14,077 bases of DNA from a bacterium (lineage in GTDB: Bacteria; Actinomycetota; Thermoleophilia; Solirubrobacterales; 70-9), in contig PKER01000145.1 of assembly GCA_002919115.1 (NCBI GenBank), forward strand, positions 1 to 14,077. The letters are read 5' to 3'. Numbering within the stretch: position 1 is the stretch's first letter; each line of letters starts with the position of its first letter. The notes under the pieces were generated by a model. That model was not told the origin of the DNA and did not search any database. It saw nothing but the letters and a program-made list of their open reading frames with translations. Positions 1 to 7,051 of this stretch are shown here, piece after piece. The position numbers were made by a program, and so were the translations under genes.

Positions 1-1883
1 AGCAGCTCGACGTTGCGGTCCTCGGCCGTCCCCTCGCCGCAGCCCGGGTTGCAGGCGGCCTGGCCGTACTGGTTGTCGTTCAGGGCCAGCGTGCGGCCGA
101 TCGAGGCGAGCTCGAGCGAGTCCAGGCCGCGCGCGTCGGTGCCCGGCGGGGGCGCCGACGCGGGCGCGGCGTGGTCGAGGATCGTCCCGAAGATCGAGAG
201 CGTCCCGTCGCCGTTGTCGAAGATCTCGAGCAGGCGGCTCTGCTGCGGCCAGTCGGCCTCGGCCGCGACCCGGATCGACCAGAAGCCGCCCTCGCCCGAG
301 GGGTTCGGGTAGGCCTCGATCGCGTTCTCGTGGGAGTGGCCCGCGACCCAGGCGATCACGTTCGGGTGCGCGTGCAGCAGGCCGACCAGGTCCGGGGCGA
401 GGTGGATCGGCGAGGAGACGCGCGGGTCGAGGTCGCACCCGGGGTTGAGGTCGTGGCCGTGCGCGTCGTGCACCGGCAGGCCGACGTTGGCCGTGCACGG
501 GGGCGCGACCTCGTCGGGGACGCTCGCGTTCAGGCTGGCGAGCGCGTGGTGGGAGAAGATCACGACGAGCTCGTCGTTGCGCTCGGCCTCGTCGAGCTCG
601 CGCTGGAGCCACTGGAACTGCGGGTGGTCGACGTTGCCCTCGGCCGAGGGCCCGATGACGCCCGCCTCGGAGACCGTGTCGAGCGCGATGAAGCGGAAGT
701 CCGGCGTCGGCTTCCACGAGTAGTAGCCCGCCGCGCCCCGCGACGCGCGCTCCTCCTCGGGGTCGATGTAGGCGAAGCCGTGCCCGTTCTCGCGCTGCCC
801 GCTGCGAAAGATGTCCTTGTACTGCTGCTTGGAGACGAACTGGCGGCGCGGGTCCGGCGGGACCAGGGCGATCTTCGTCGGGTCGGTGTTCAGGACGTTG
901 AGCAGCGTCGCCAGGTCGAGGTTCCCGAGCGCCTTGGCCAGCGTGTCGACGTCGGCGGTGAGCGGCGCCATCGGCTTGATGCAGCCGGTCGCCACCAGCT
1001 CGAACGCGACGTTCGCCGCGGCGTTGCCCTGCACGAGCCCGTCGTGGTTGCCGAACGCCATGAAGTGCGGGACGGCGAGCCCCGCCGCCTCGAACGGCGC
1101 CTGCGCCGCGTCCATCAGCCCCGGGTAGGCGGGCCAGTCCGCGAACGCGCCCGAGGGCCGGTCGGGGTCGTAGTACTGCGGCGCGACCCCCTCCAGGAAG
1201 TCGCCGAAGTCCTGTACGCCCGTGTAGCGCTGGGGCTGGGTCGCGTCGGCGATCAGCGGGCTGAGCGCCGCGCAGATCACGTCGCCGGAGGCCGCCGGGT
1301 TCACGCCGCTGCCGGGCTCGAGGGTGCCGCCCTCGGCGATGGTCCGCACCCAGAGCGCCTCGTTGCGCTGCTGGCTGTCGGCCATGTCGCCGGTGTTGAT
1401 GACGAAGTCCATGGGCCGGCGCGAGCCGTCGCCCGCGGGCAGGGGGCTCGCGTCCGCGAACTCGTTGATCTGCCGGACCATCGCGTCGGCGATGTGCGGC
1501 AAGAGCCCCTCCCACGGACGCCACGCCGACGCGAACGGGCCGAAGTCGAGGAACTCGACGCGCGCGGGCGACTCCTCGTCGGCCAGCTGGAAGTCGGAGA
1601 GCTGGCCGAAGTAAAGGAGCGACTTGCGGCGCTCCGCGCGGCCCGGGTGCGCCGTGCCCACGCCCTCCTCGCGCACCACGTACCCCTCGCCGGGGCCGAG
1701 GGCGAGGCCGCGGAAGCCCCCCTGGCCCGTGGGGACGATCCGCTGCTCGACGGTCGTCTTGGCGCGGGTGTCGGACGCCCCGTCGGCGCTCGCGGCGACC
1801 AGCGCGGAGGTCGCCAGGACGGCGCAGGCGCCCGCCGCGATGCGCGCACGCAGGTGCCCGGAAGCTCTACCCCTAACTCCCAT
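1..1883 (-). CDS. Secreted metallophosphoesterase, PPA1498-like family (3' end cut by the window)
   Basis: A calcineurin-like phosphoesterase, probably exported, hydrolysing a phosphate ester outside the membrane; substrate unknown. The frame is open from ATG 1883 to base 1, giving 627 residues with no stop. Residues 1-36 form a Sec-type signal peptide: arginines, then a hydrophobic stretch ending ...LVAASADGA. Metal-site motifs follow with long inserts between them, as is typical of the PPA1498 family: LSDFQLADEES (D97), NTGDMADSQQ (D166), FGNHD (278-281), FSHHA (H445/H446) and AGHSHEN (H516, H518). The usual first motif D-x-H is D-x-Q here (Q99), so one metal ligand appears changed. The C-terminal part (LEIFDNGDGTLSIFGTILD) fits the beta-rich end of the family. 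It lies 56 bases behind the membrane protein gene on the same strand, but a TGT-TAGGGT box just upstream suggests its own promoter. The family call comes from motif order and memory, not a search. Confidence 0.88.
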   Translation of the reverse strand, partial: MGVRGRASGHLRARIAAGACAVLATSALVAASADGASDTRAKTTVEQRIVPTGQGGFRGLALGPGEGYVVREEGVGTAHPGRAERRKSLLYFGQLSDFQLADEESPARVEFLDFGPFASAWRPWEGLLPHIADAMVRQINEFADASPLPAGDGSRRPMDFVINTGDMADSQQRNEALWVRTIAEGGTLEPGSGVNPAASGDVICAALSPLIADATQPQRYTGVQDFGDFLEGVAPQYYDPDRPSGAFADWPAYPGLMDAAQAPFEAAGLAVPHFMAFGNHDGLVQGNAAANVAFELVATGCIKPMAPLTADVDTLAKALGNLDLATLLNVLNTDPTKIALVPPDPRRQFVSKQQYKDIFRSGQRENGHGFAYIDPEEERASRGAAGYYSWKPTPDFRFIALDTVSEAGVIGPSAEGNVDHPQFQWLQRELDEAERNDELVVIFSHHALASLNASVPDEVAPPCTANVGLPVHDAHGHDLNPGCDLDPRVSSPIHLAPDLVGLLHAHPNVIAWVAGHSHENAIEAYPNPSGEGGFWSIRVAAEADWPQQSRLLEIFDNGDGTLSIFGTILDHAAPASAPPPGTDARGLDSLELASIGRTLALNDNQYGQAACNPGCGEGTAEDRNVEL

Positions 1884-1899
1884 CGGTTGTCCCGACGCG

Positions 1900-1905
1900 A
1901 CCCTA
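1900..1905 (-). promoter_or_regulatory. Candidate extended -10 box for the phosphoesterase gene
   Basis: Minus strand TAGGGT preceded by TGT, an extended -10 arrangement. It would start transcription near base 1893, about ten bases before ATG 1883. I see no convincing -35 box and no Shine-Dalgarno sequence in the short leader. Confidence 0.35.
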
Positions 1906-1939
1906 ACACCGAGGCCGCGGCCGGGCGCCGTTTGCGCGG

Positions 1940-2476
1940 CTAGAGGGGGCGGGTCTCCTGCTCGGCGGTCTCCTGCGCGGGCAGGTGCTCGGGCTCGGGC
2001 GGGACGTCGTCGGTCTCGTCGCGCGGCTCGGGATCGGCGGCGCGCGCGCCCTCGTCGCGCCCGCGCACGGAGATCGAGATCGAGATCCGCGCGAGCGTGA
2101 GCACCGCGCCGAGCGCCATCAGGGTCGCGGCGGCGAGCGCGAGCCACGCGCCGGCCTCGAGGTCGGCGCTGTTCACCGCTGGCGGCGGGTCGATCAGGGA
2201 GACGACCACGACGACGAACGCGAGCAGGGCCGCGCCGGCGCCCGTGCGTCCCGGCGAGTCACCGGGGAGGAGGCGCGGCGCGAAGATCGCCGCGAGCCCG
2301 GCGAGCGCGAAGCCCGCGAGCAGGAGGTCGACGATCTCGAACGAGGTCCACGCCGTCACGGACCCGTCGAGGCCGAAGCCGTACCAGTCCAGAAACAGCG
2401 AGATGAGCAGGACGACCGCGCCCAGCGCGATCAGGGCCCTCGCGGCGTCGAATCTCTTGGGCACGGTCTCGCTCAT
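1940..2476 (-). CDS. Small four-helix membrane protein of unknown function
   Basis: A 178-residue protein starting MSETVPKRFD. Four hydrophobic helices are visible: about 12-30 (ending LFLDWYGFG), 45-66, 82-98 and 112-134. A charged, proline- and glutamate-rich C-terminal tail of about 40 residues is probably cytoplasmic. The helix-one end FLDWYG recalls small uncharacterised actinobacterial membrane proteins, but I do not recognise a named family. The frame stays open upstream to 2620, but the extra 48 residues are a GC-rich, low-information stretch. ATG 2476 directly precedes the first helix and has a TAGGCT box 14 bases before it, so I chose it. No Shine-Dalgarno is seen. The phosphoesterase gene follows 56 bases downstream on the same strand, so cotranscription is possible. 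Function is not inferable. Confidence 0.75.
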   Translation of the reverse strand: MSETVPKRFDAARALIALGAVVLLISLFLDWYGFGLDGSVTAWTSFEIVDLLLAGFALAGLAAIFAPRLLPGDSPGRTGAGAALLAFVVVVVSLIDPPPAVNSADLEAGAWLALAAATLMALGAVLTLARISISISVRGRDEGARAADPEPRDETDDVPPEPEHLPAQETAEQETRPL

Positions 2477-2490
2477 ACCCGGACCCCGGC

Positions 2491-2496
2491 AGCCTA
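2491..2496 (-). promoter_or_regulatory. Candidate -10 box for the four-helix membrane protein
   Basis: Minus strand TAGGCT, matching the actinobacterial TAGGNT pattern. It would give a leader of about eight bases before ATG 2476. No clear -35 box lies 16-18 bases upstream. Confidence 0.3.
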
Positions 2497-2569
2497 TCCG
2501 GCGTCCCGGCAGCGCCGGGTTTCCGTGCCCTCCGGCGCCCGCGGCGCGCGAATGGGCTGGCGCCAAGGT

Positions 2570-2617
2570 GGGCCGGTGGGCAGAGCCGGCCCGCGCTGCA
2601 TCGCGGGGCGTCCCGCG
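2570..2617 (-). terminator. Two tandem hairpins after pccB
   Basis: Ten bases past the pccB stop the minus strand can form CGCGGG/CCCGCG around a four-base loop (2602-2617). A second stem follows, GGGCCGG/CCGGCCC around a nine-base loop (2570-2592). Neither has a T-run, which is usual for GC-rich actinobacterial terminators. The rest of the 150-base gap (2477-2626) shows nothing else except the TAGGCT box. Confidence 0.45.
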
Positions 2618-2626
2618 CACAGAGCG

Positions 2627-4192
2627 TCAGAGCGGGATGTTCCCGTGCTTGCGCTTGGGCTGCTCGACGCGCTTGGTCTGCAGCATGTTGAGCGCGCGGA
2701 TCAGCTTCGGGCGCGTCTGCTGGGGCTCGATGACGTCGTCGATGTAGCCGCGCTCGGCCGCGGCGTAGGGGTTGGCGAAGTGCGCCTTGTAGTCGTCGAT
2801 CAGCTTGGCGCGCCGCTCCTCGGGCGTGGGCGAGGTGGCGATGTCGCGGCGGTAGATGACGTTGACCGCGCCCTCGGGGCCCATCACCGCGATCTCCGCA
2901 GTCGGCCAGGCGAAGTTGAAGTCGGCGAGCATGTGCTTGGAGGCCATGACGTCGTAGGCGCCGCCGTACGCCTTGCGGGTGACGACGGTGAGCTTGGGGA
3001 CGGTCGCCTCGGTGAACGCGTAGAGCAGCTTCGCGCCGCGCCGGATGATCCCACCCCACTCCTGCGCGGTGCCCGGGAGGAAGCCGGGGACGTCGGTGAA
3101 GGTGATCAGCGGGATGTTGAAGGCGTCGCAGGTGCGCACGAAGCGCGCGGCCTTCTCGGAGGACTCGATGTCGAGCACGCCCGCGAGGTGCGCCGGCTGG
3201 TTGCCAACGATGCCGACCGCGTGTCCGTCGAGGCGGGCGAAGCCGCAGACGATGTTCCTCGCGAAGTTCTCGTGGACCTCGAAGAACTCGCCGTGATCGA
3301 CGATCAGCGCGATCACGTCGCGCATGTCGTACGGCTTCGACGGATCGTCGGGGACGATCGTCGTGAGGTCGGGCTCCATGCGCTCCGGGTCGTCGGTGGG
3401 CTCGACCCGCGGCGGCATCTCCATGTTGTTGGAGGGCAGGAAGCTCAGCAGGTAGCGCACGTCCTCCAGGCACGACTCCTCGTCGTCGCAGGCGAAGTGC
3501 GCGACGCCGGACTTCGTGCTGTGGGTCATCGCGCCGCCGAGCTCCTCGAAGCCCACCTCCTCGCCGGTGACCGTCTTGATGACCTCGGGGCCCGTGATGA
3601 ACATGTGCGAGGTCTCCTTGACCATGAAGATGAAGTCGGTCATCGCGGGGGAGTAGACGGCCCCGCCGGCGCACGGGCCCATGATCACGCTGATCTGGGG
3701 GATCACGCCCGAGCAGCGGACGTTGCGCGCGAACACGTCGCCGTAGCCGCCCAGCGAGACGACGCCCTCCTGGATGCGAGCGCCGCCGGAGTCGTTGAGC
3801 CCGATCACGGGCGCGCCGACCTTGGCGGCCATGTCCATGACCTTGCAGATCTTCTCGGCCATGACCTCGCCGAGGGAGCCGCCGAAGACCGTGAAGTCCT
3901 GGCTGAAGACGAAGACGTCGCGGCCGTCGATCTTGCCGTGGCCGGTGACCACGGCGTCGCCCCACGGCCGGTTCTTGTCCATCTCGAACGCGTAGGTGCG
4001 GTGCCGCACGAACGTGTCGAGCTCCTCGAACGAGCCGGGGTCGAGGAGCTTCTCGATCCGCTCGCGGGCGGTCATCTTGCCCTTGGCGTGTTGTTTTTCG
4101 ACCGCCTCCGGGTTGGGCTCGAGGGCCTGCTTGCGCAGCTCTTGGAGCTGGGCGAGCTTCTCCTCGTGGGTCTTCGGGTAGCTGTCGCGCAC
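2627..4192 (-). CDS. pccB: Propionyl-CoA carboxylase beta (carboxyltransferase) subunit
   Basis: Transfers the carboxyl group from carboxybiotin to propionyl-CoA, giving methylmalonyl-CoA in the cytoplasm. The 521 residues match the usual 510-530 of the acyl-CoA carboxylase beta family. The N-terminal crotonase-like half carries SGGARIQEG (135-143) and [12 protein letters not shown] (172-183). The C-terminal half carries [13 protein letters not shown] (369-381) and [11 protein letters not shown] (406-416). The protein ends KRKHGNIPL, the conserved family terminus. D414 in GGAYDVM corresponds, as I recall, to Asp422 of Streptomyces PccB, associated with preference for propionyl-CoA over acetyl-CoA; an acetyl/propionyl dual enzyme remains possible. 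The start is GTG 4192, 12 bases after the upstream HD-GYP-like gene and without a Shine-Dalgarno. A TAGAAT box sits nine bases before it, so leaderless expression is possible. The biotin carboxylase/carrier subunit is not in this window. The methylmalonyl-CoA mutase nearby supports the pathway role. Confidence 0.95.
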   Translation of the reverse strand: MRDSYPKTHEEKLAQLQELRKQALEPNPEAVEKQHAKGKMTARERIEKLLDPGSFEELDTFVRHRTYAFEMDKNRPWGDAVVTGHGKIDGRDVFVFSQDFTVFGGSLGEVMAEKICKVMDMAAKVGAPVIGLNDSGGARIQEGVVSLGGYGDVFARNVRCSGVIPQISVIMGPCAGGAVYSPAMTDFIFMVKETSHMFITGPEVIKTVTGEEVGFEELGGAMTHSTKSGVAHFACDDEESCLEDVRYLLSFLPSNNMEMPPRVEPTDDPERMEPDLTTIVPDDPSKPYDMRDVIALIVDHGEFFEVHENFARNIVCGFARLDGHAVGIVGNQPAHLAGVLDIESSEKAARFVRTCDAFNIPLITFTDVPGFLPGTAQEWGGIIRRGAKLLYAFTEATVPKLTVVTRKAYGGAYDVMASKHMLADFNFAWPTAEIAVMGPEGAVNVIYRRDIATSPTPEERRAKLIDDYKAHFANPYAAAERGYIDDVIEPQQTRPKLIRALNMLQTKRVEQPKRKHGNIPL

Positions 4193-4201
4193 GGGCGCGG
4201 G

Positions 4202-4233
4202 ATTCTACGTCTCGGGCGCCGCGCGCGAGTCAA
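4202..4233 (-). promoter_or_regulatory. Candidate internal promoter for pccB
   Basis: Minus strand TTGACT (4228-4233) and TAGAAT (4202-4207), separated by 20 bases, which is longer than the ideal 17. The -10 box overlaps the TAG stop of the upstream gene. The predicted start of transcription is about 4195, three bases from the GTG of pccB, so the mRNA would be essentially leaderless. Confidence 0.35.
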
Positions 4234-4861
4234 ACTCGGCCGCGCGCAGGACCGAGATGAGCGCTACGGCGACGCTGGGGTCGAGCTCGCGGCCCAGCCG
4301 ACGGCGCAGCCTGTCGACCGCGGCGTCGCGCCGCTTGGCGGGGTCCCGCGGGCCCTGGGGGTCGGCGAGCAACAGGTCGCACTCGCACGCCGCGCGCGCG
4401 ATGCGCGCCCCGAGCGGGATCTCCTCGCCCCTGAGCCCCTGTGGTCCGGTCCCGTCGAAGCTCTCGCCGCAGCCGCGGATCCACGTGGCCGCGCCCTCGG
4501 GGATGCCCGCGCCGAGGGCGATCCCCGCGCCCTTGGCGTGGTGGCCGCGCAGGCGCTCGCGCGCGGCCTCGTCGAGCTCGGCCTCGGGCGTCGCAAGCAG
4601 CTCGCTCGGCACGTACAGCTTGCCGACGTCGTGGAGCTTCGCGACCTCGCGGCAGAGCTCGGCCTCCTCCTCGCCGAAGCCGAGCGCCACGGCCGCCGCG
4701 AACGCGTAGGCGCCGGTCGCCTCGGCGTGCTCGCGCGCGCCGGGCAGGTGCTCTTCGAGCGCGTCGATCAGCGCCGCGCCGCGGTCGCGGATCACCCCCC
4801 GTTGGCCGGGATCGAGGTCAGGCGTGAGCGAAGGGCCGCCGCTCGGGCGAGGCGAGTTCAT
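4205..4861 (-). CDS. Degenerate HD-GYP-like domain protein
   Basis: A 218-residue soluble protein with the helical HD fold and the layout of an HD-GYP c-di-GMP phosphodiesterase domain. Visible are REHAEATG (H45), AKLHDVGKLYVP (H77-D78, K81), RGHHAKGAG (H107, H108) and GESFDGTGPQGLRGEEIPLGARI (from 132). Against the usual HHExWDGxGYP, the two histidines are replaced by Cys131-Gly132 and the GYP by G-P-Q, while E133 and D136-G137 remain. The N-terminal HD pair could still bind metal, but c-di-GMP hydrolysis looks doubtful; it may be a sensor or a phosphohydrolase of another substrate. ATG 4861 lies inside the preceding SRPBCC-like gene (44-base overlap) and has GGAGAAGG six bases upstream, which implies translational coupling. 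GTG 4795 is an alternative start after the overlap. pccB begins 12 bases downstream. Confidence 0.8.
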   Translation of the reverse strand: MNSPRPSGGPSLTPDLDPGQRGVIRDRGAALIDALEEHLPGAREHAEATGAYAFAAAVALGFGEEEAELCREVAKLHDVGKLYVPSELLATPEAELDEAARERLRGHHAKGAGIALGAGIPEGAATWIRGCGESFDGTGPQGLRGEEIPLGARIARAACECDLLLADPQGPRDPAKRRDAAVDRLRRRLGRELDPSVAVALISVLRAAEFDSRAAPET

Positions 4862-5156
4862 CGAGCACCTTCTCCAGGGCCGCCTCGGCGCCGGTGTCCC
4901 GCACGTGCTGCGCGGTGACCACCACCGCCGTCCCGAACCCGGACTCTGAGAGCTCGAGCGCGATCCGCCCGAAGGGCAGCTCGCGGGTGCGCCACGCGAG
5001 GATGCGCTCCGGCTCGCGATCGGTCACCTCGACGCCCACCGGCCGCTCCGAACCGACCAGACCGGCCATCCAAGCTTCCATGCGTGCCAGATCGTCGGCC
5101 AGGCCCCAGATCTCCGGGGCCGACTTGACAAGCGTGCGCTTGGCTTTGGTCTCCAT
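4818..5156 (-). CDS. Small SRPBCC-like (polyketide cyclase/START-fold) protein
   Basis: A 112-residue protein starting METKAKRTLVKSAPEIWGLADD. The order is typical of the SRPBCC fold: a start like v-ka-peevW-l-sD, a helix (22-35), then strands VGVEVTDREPERILAWRTRE, FGRIALELSES and GTAVVVTAQHV, and a final amphipathic helix (88-103). It is shorter than the usual 140-150 residues, so the first strands and the pocket may be reduced. Such proteins bind hydrophobic ligands or act as cyclases; nothing here fixes the ligand. The frame extends upstream to 5294, but that part runs through the hairpin repeats and has no protein-like character, so I placed the start at ATG 5156 just before the fold begins. 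The end overlaps the HD-GYP-like gene by 44 bases. Probable operon: SRPBCC, HD-GYP-like, pccB. Confidence 0.7.
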   Translation of the reverse strand: METKAKRTLVKSAPEIWGLADDLARMEAWMAGLVGSERPVGVEVTDREPERILAWRTRELPFGRIALELSESGFGTAVVVTAQHVRDTGAEAALEKVLDELASPERRPFAHA

Positions 5157-5219
5157 GCGCGCGGGATTCCACCGCCGCGTTCTTACTCCTTCCGCGGGCA
5201 CCGTGTTTGCACGTCCCCA

Positions 5220-5331
5220 TCGCGAATCGCACCTAAGGCTCCCGGGGAGCCCGAACCGCGCACTCGCGAACGCCGCTCTCGCGAAGTCGCGCATAAGGCC
5301 CCAGGGGGGCCGTAACCGCGAGGTCGCGGTT
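5220..5331 (-). repeat. Tandem imperfect hairpin repeat between mutase and SRPBCC genes
   Basis: Two copies of a roughly 41-base unit lie at 5220-5260 and 5279-5320, about 60 bases apart. Each starts TCGCGAA, has TAAGGC near the middle and ends AACCGCG. Each contains a hairpin: GGCTCC/GGAGCC with loop CGG (5237-5251), and GGCCCC/GGGGCC with loop AGG (5297-5311). The T-A pair at 5240/5248 is C-G at 5300/5308, a compensated change. A third stem AACCGCGA/TCGCGGTT (5314-5331, two-base loop) and three TCGCGA palindromes (5220, 5264, 5279) add to the structure. The element lies just after the mutase stop and 64 bases before ATG 5156. It could end the mutase transcript, tune read-through, or be a REP-like repeat. 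The rest of the gap (5157-5219) shows nothing definite. Confidence 0.7.
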
Positions 5332-5342
5332 GGTCGCGGCGG

Positions 5343-6989
5343 CTAGAAGAACGCGCCGCCGCGGTACTCGCCGAAGACGTCGCGCATCGCTCCGCAGACC
5401 TCGCCGATCGAGGCGTTCGCCGCGAGCGCGTCGCGGATCGGGTAGAGCAGGTTGCCGTCGCCGCGGCAGGCCTCGCGCAGCGCCTCGAGCTTGGCGTCGA
5501 CGGCCGCCTGGTCGCGGTTCTGCTTGAAGCGCTTGAGCCGCTCGACCTGGCGCTTCTCGGACTCGGGGTCGACGCGCAGGATCTCGACGTCGTCGGCGGT
5601 GTCGGTCACGTACTTGTTCACGCCGACCACGATGTCCTGGCCGGTGCGGTAGCGCTCGTGGTAGGAGGCGGCCGACTCCTCGATCTCCTTCTGGATGAAC
5701 TCGAGGGCGTTCACCGAGCCGCCCTGGCGCTCGACCTCCTCGATCAGCTCCCAGGCGCGCTCCTCGATCTCGTCGGTGAGCGCCTCGACGAAGTACGAGC
5801 CCGCGAAGGGGTCGACCGTGTCCGCCGCGCCCGACTCGTGCGCGATCACCTGCTGGGTGCGCAGGGCGATGCGGGCCGAGCGCTCGGTGGGCAGGGCGAG
5901 CGCCTCGTCGAAGCCGTTGGTGTGCAGGGACTGCGTGCCGCCGCAGACCGCGGCGAACCCCTGCAGCGCGACGCGGATGATGTTCACCTCGGGCTGCTGG
6001 GCCTGCAGCGTCACCCCGCCGGTCTGGGTGTGGAAGCGGATCATCTGCGAGCGCTTCTCCTTGGCGCCGAAGCGCTCCCGCATGATCTTCGCCCACATCC
6101 GCCGTGCCGCCCGGAACTTGGCGACCTCCTGGAAGACGTTGTTGTGGCAGTTGAAGAAGAAGGCGAGCCGGCCGGCGAACTCGTCGATCTTGAGGCCCCG
6201 GGCCAGCGCCGCCTCGGTGTAGGCGATCGCGTTGCAGAGCGTGAAGGCGACCTCCTGCACCGCCGAGCAGCCCTTCTCGCGGATGTGGTAACCGGAGATC
6301 GAGATCGTGTTCCACTTCGGGATCCGGTCCCGGCAGTACTCGAAGATGTCCGTGGTGAGGCGCATCGTGGCCTCGGGCGGGTAGATGTAGTTGCCGCGCG
6401 CCACGTACTCCTTCAGAACGTCGTTCTGGACCGTCCCGCGCAGCTTCTCGGGCGGCACGCCCTGCTCTTCGGCGACGAGCTCGTACAGCAGGAGCAGGAT
6501 CGCGGCGGGCGCGTTGATCGTCATCGAGGTCGAGACCTGGTCGAGCGGGATCCCCTCGAAGCAGATCCGCATGTCCTCGATCGTGTCGATGGGGACGCCG
6601 GTGCGCCCGACCTCGCCCTCGCACAAGGGGTCGTCGGAGTCGCGCCCGAGCTGGGTCGGCAGGTCGAAGGCCATGGACAGGCCCGTCGAGCCGTGCTCGA
6701 TCAGGTAGCGGTAGCGGCGGTTCGTGTCCTCGGGCGTCGCGTAGCCCGCGTACTGGCGCATCGTCCACAGCCGGTCGCGGTACATGCCCTCGTGGATGCC
6801 GCGCGTGAACGGGTAGGACCCCGGCTCCCCCAGCCGCTCCTCGAGGCCGGGCGCGACGTCGTCGGCGTCATAGACGCGCTTGATCTCGATGCCGGAGTCC
6901 GTGAAGACGCGGTCGTCGTCGGGACCCACGACCGGCGCGATGTAGCGATGCGCGTCGGCGTCGACCGCGATGGGCTGATCGTCGCTCAT
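5343..6989 (-). CDS. Methylmalonyl-CoA mutase, catalytic (large) subunit without B12 domain
   Basis: Rearranges methylmalonyl-CoA to succinyl-CoA by a B12 radical mechanism in the cytoplasm. The 548 residues cover only the substrate-binding TIM barrel, as in archaeal-type two-subunit mutases; the cobalamin-binding domain (DxHxxG) is absent and must be a separate gene outside the window. Landmarks are [15 protein letters not shown] (76-90), MAFDLPTQ (106-113), SMTINAPAA (155-163), GTVQND (185-190), [14 protein letters not shown] (193-206), SISGYHIRE (230-238) and [20 protein letters not shown] (350-369). Tyr80, Arg198 and His235 keep the spacing of Tyr89, Arg207 and His244 of the Propionibacterium enzyme. 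Isobutyryl-CoA mutase has Phe and Gln at the first two positions, so methylmalonyl-CoA is the likely substrate. ATG 6989 has no Shine-Dalgarno, but TATGCT ends six bases before it, suggesting a leaderless mRNA. It diverges from the ATP-grasp gene; the SRPBCC/HD-GYP/pccB operon follows after the hairpin element. Confidence 0.95.
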   Translation of the reverse strand: MSDDQPIAVDADAHRYIAPVVGPDDDRVFTDSGIEIKRVYDADDVAPGLEERLGEPGSYPFTRGIHEGMYRDRLWTMRQYAGYATPEDTNRRYRYLIEHGSTGLSMAFDLPTQLGRDSDDPLCEGEVGRTGVPIDTIEDMRICFEGIPLDQVSTSMTINAPAAILLLLYELVAEEQGVPPEKLRGTVQNDVLKEYVARGNYIYPPEATMRLTTDIFEYCRDRIPKWNTISISGYHIREKGCSAVQEVAFTLCNAIAYTEAALARGLKIDEFAGRLAFFFNCHNNVFQEVAKFRAARRMWAKIMRERFGAKEKRSQMIRFHTQTGGVTLQAQQPEVNIIRVALQGFAAVCGGTQSLHTNGFDEALALPTERSARIALRTQQVIAHESGAADTVDPFAGSYFVEALTDEIEERAWELIEEVERQGGSVNALEFIQKEIEESAASYHERYRTGQDIVVGVNKYVTDTADDVEILRVDPESEKRQVERLKRFKQNRDQAAVDAKLEALREACRGDGNLLYPIRDALAANASIGEVCGAMRDVFGEYRGGAFF

Positions 6990-6995
6990 GGCTGG

Positions 6996-7027
6996 AGCAT
7001 ATGGACGCGCTCCGGAGCGCGCGACAA
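6996..7027 (-). promoter_or_regulatory. Candidate leaderless promoter of the mutase gene
   Basis: Minus strand TTGTCG (7022-7027), a 20-base spacer, then TATGCT (6996-7001). Transcription would begin at or next to A of ATG 6989. The spacer is long and the -35 match is partial, so only the -10 is reasonably supported. A perfect palindrome fills most of the spacer. Confidence 0.35.
7006..7021. promoter_or_regulatory. 16-bp perfect palindrome, candidate operator between divergent genes
   Basis: CGCGCTCC/GGAGCGCG is a perfect inverted repeat without spacer. It lies between the mutase start (6989) and the preferred ATP-grasp start (7052) and inside the putative spacer of the mutase promoter. This position suits a repressor site that controls one or both genes. 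Chance palindromes are commoner in GC-rich DNA, and no regulator gene is adjacent. Confidence 0.4.
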
Positions 7028-7038
7028 ATCGGCCCGCC

Positions 7039-7044
7039 TACCAT
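7039..7044 (+). promoter_or_regulatory. Candidate -10 box for the ATP-grasp gene
   Basis: TACCAT fits TANNNT and would start transcription at 7051-7052, exactly at the GTG chosen as start. This supports a leaderless mRNA. No -35 box is visible at the usual distance. Confidence 0.3.
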
Positions 7045-7051
7045 CGGTGGG

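Noticed and set aside
171..1943. Plus-strand open frame of 590 codons opposite the phosphoesterase
   Set aside because: Same shadow effect; the minus strand encodes all metallophosphoesterase motifs, the plus strand none.
1985..4918. Plus-strand open frame of 977 codons opposite the membrane protein, pccB and HD-GYP-like genes
   Set aside because: Its translation is a low-information mix of R, V, A, L, D and G that mirrors the codons of the real minus-strand genes. Long antisense frames are expected at this GC content.
5125..5130. Plus-strand TTGACA inside the SRPBCC-like gene
   Set aside because: A perfect -35 match, but nothing like a -10 box lies 16-19 bases downstream, and no plus-strand gene follows.
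5157..5294. Upstream extension of the SRPBCC-like frame to ATG 5294
   Set aside because: The extra 46 residues come from the hairpin repeat region and are not protein-like; the fold begins right after ATG 5156.
5220..5331. CRISPR-like array
   Set aside because: Only two imperfect copies, with hairpins inside the units, no uniform spacers and no cas genes.
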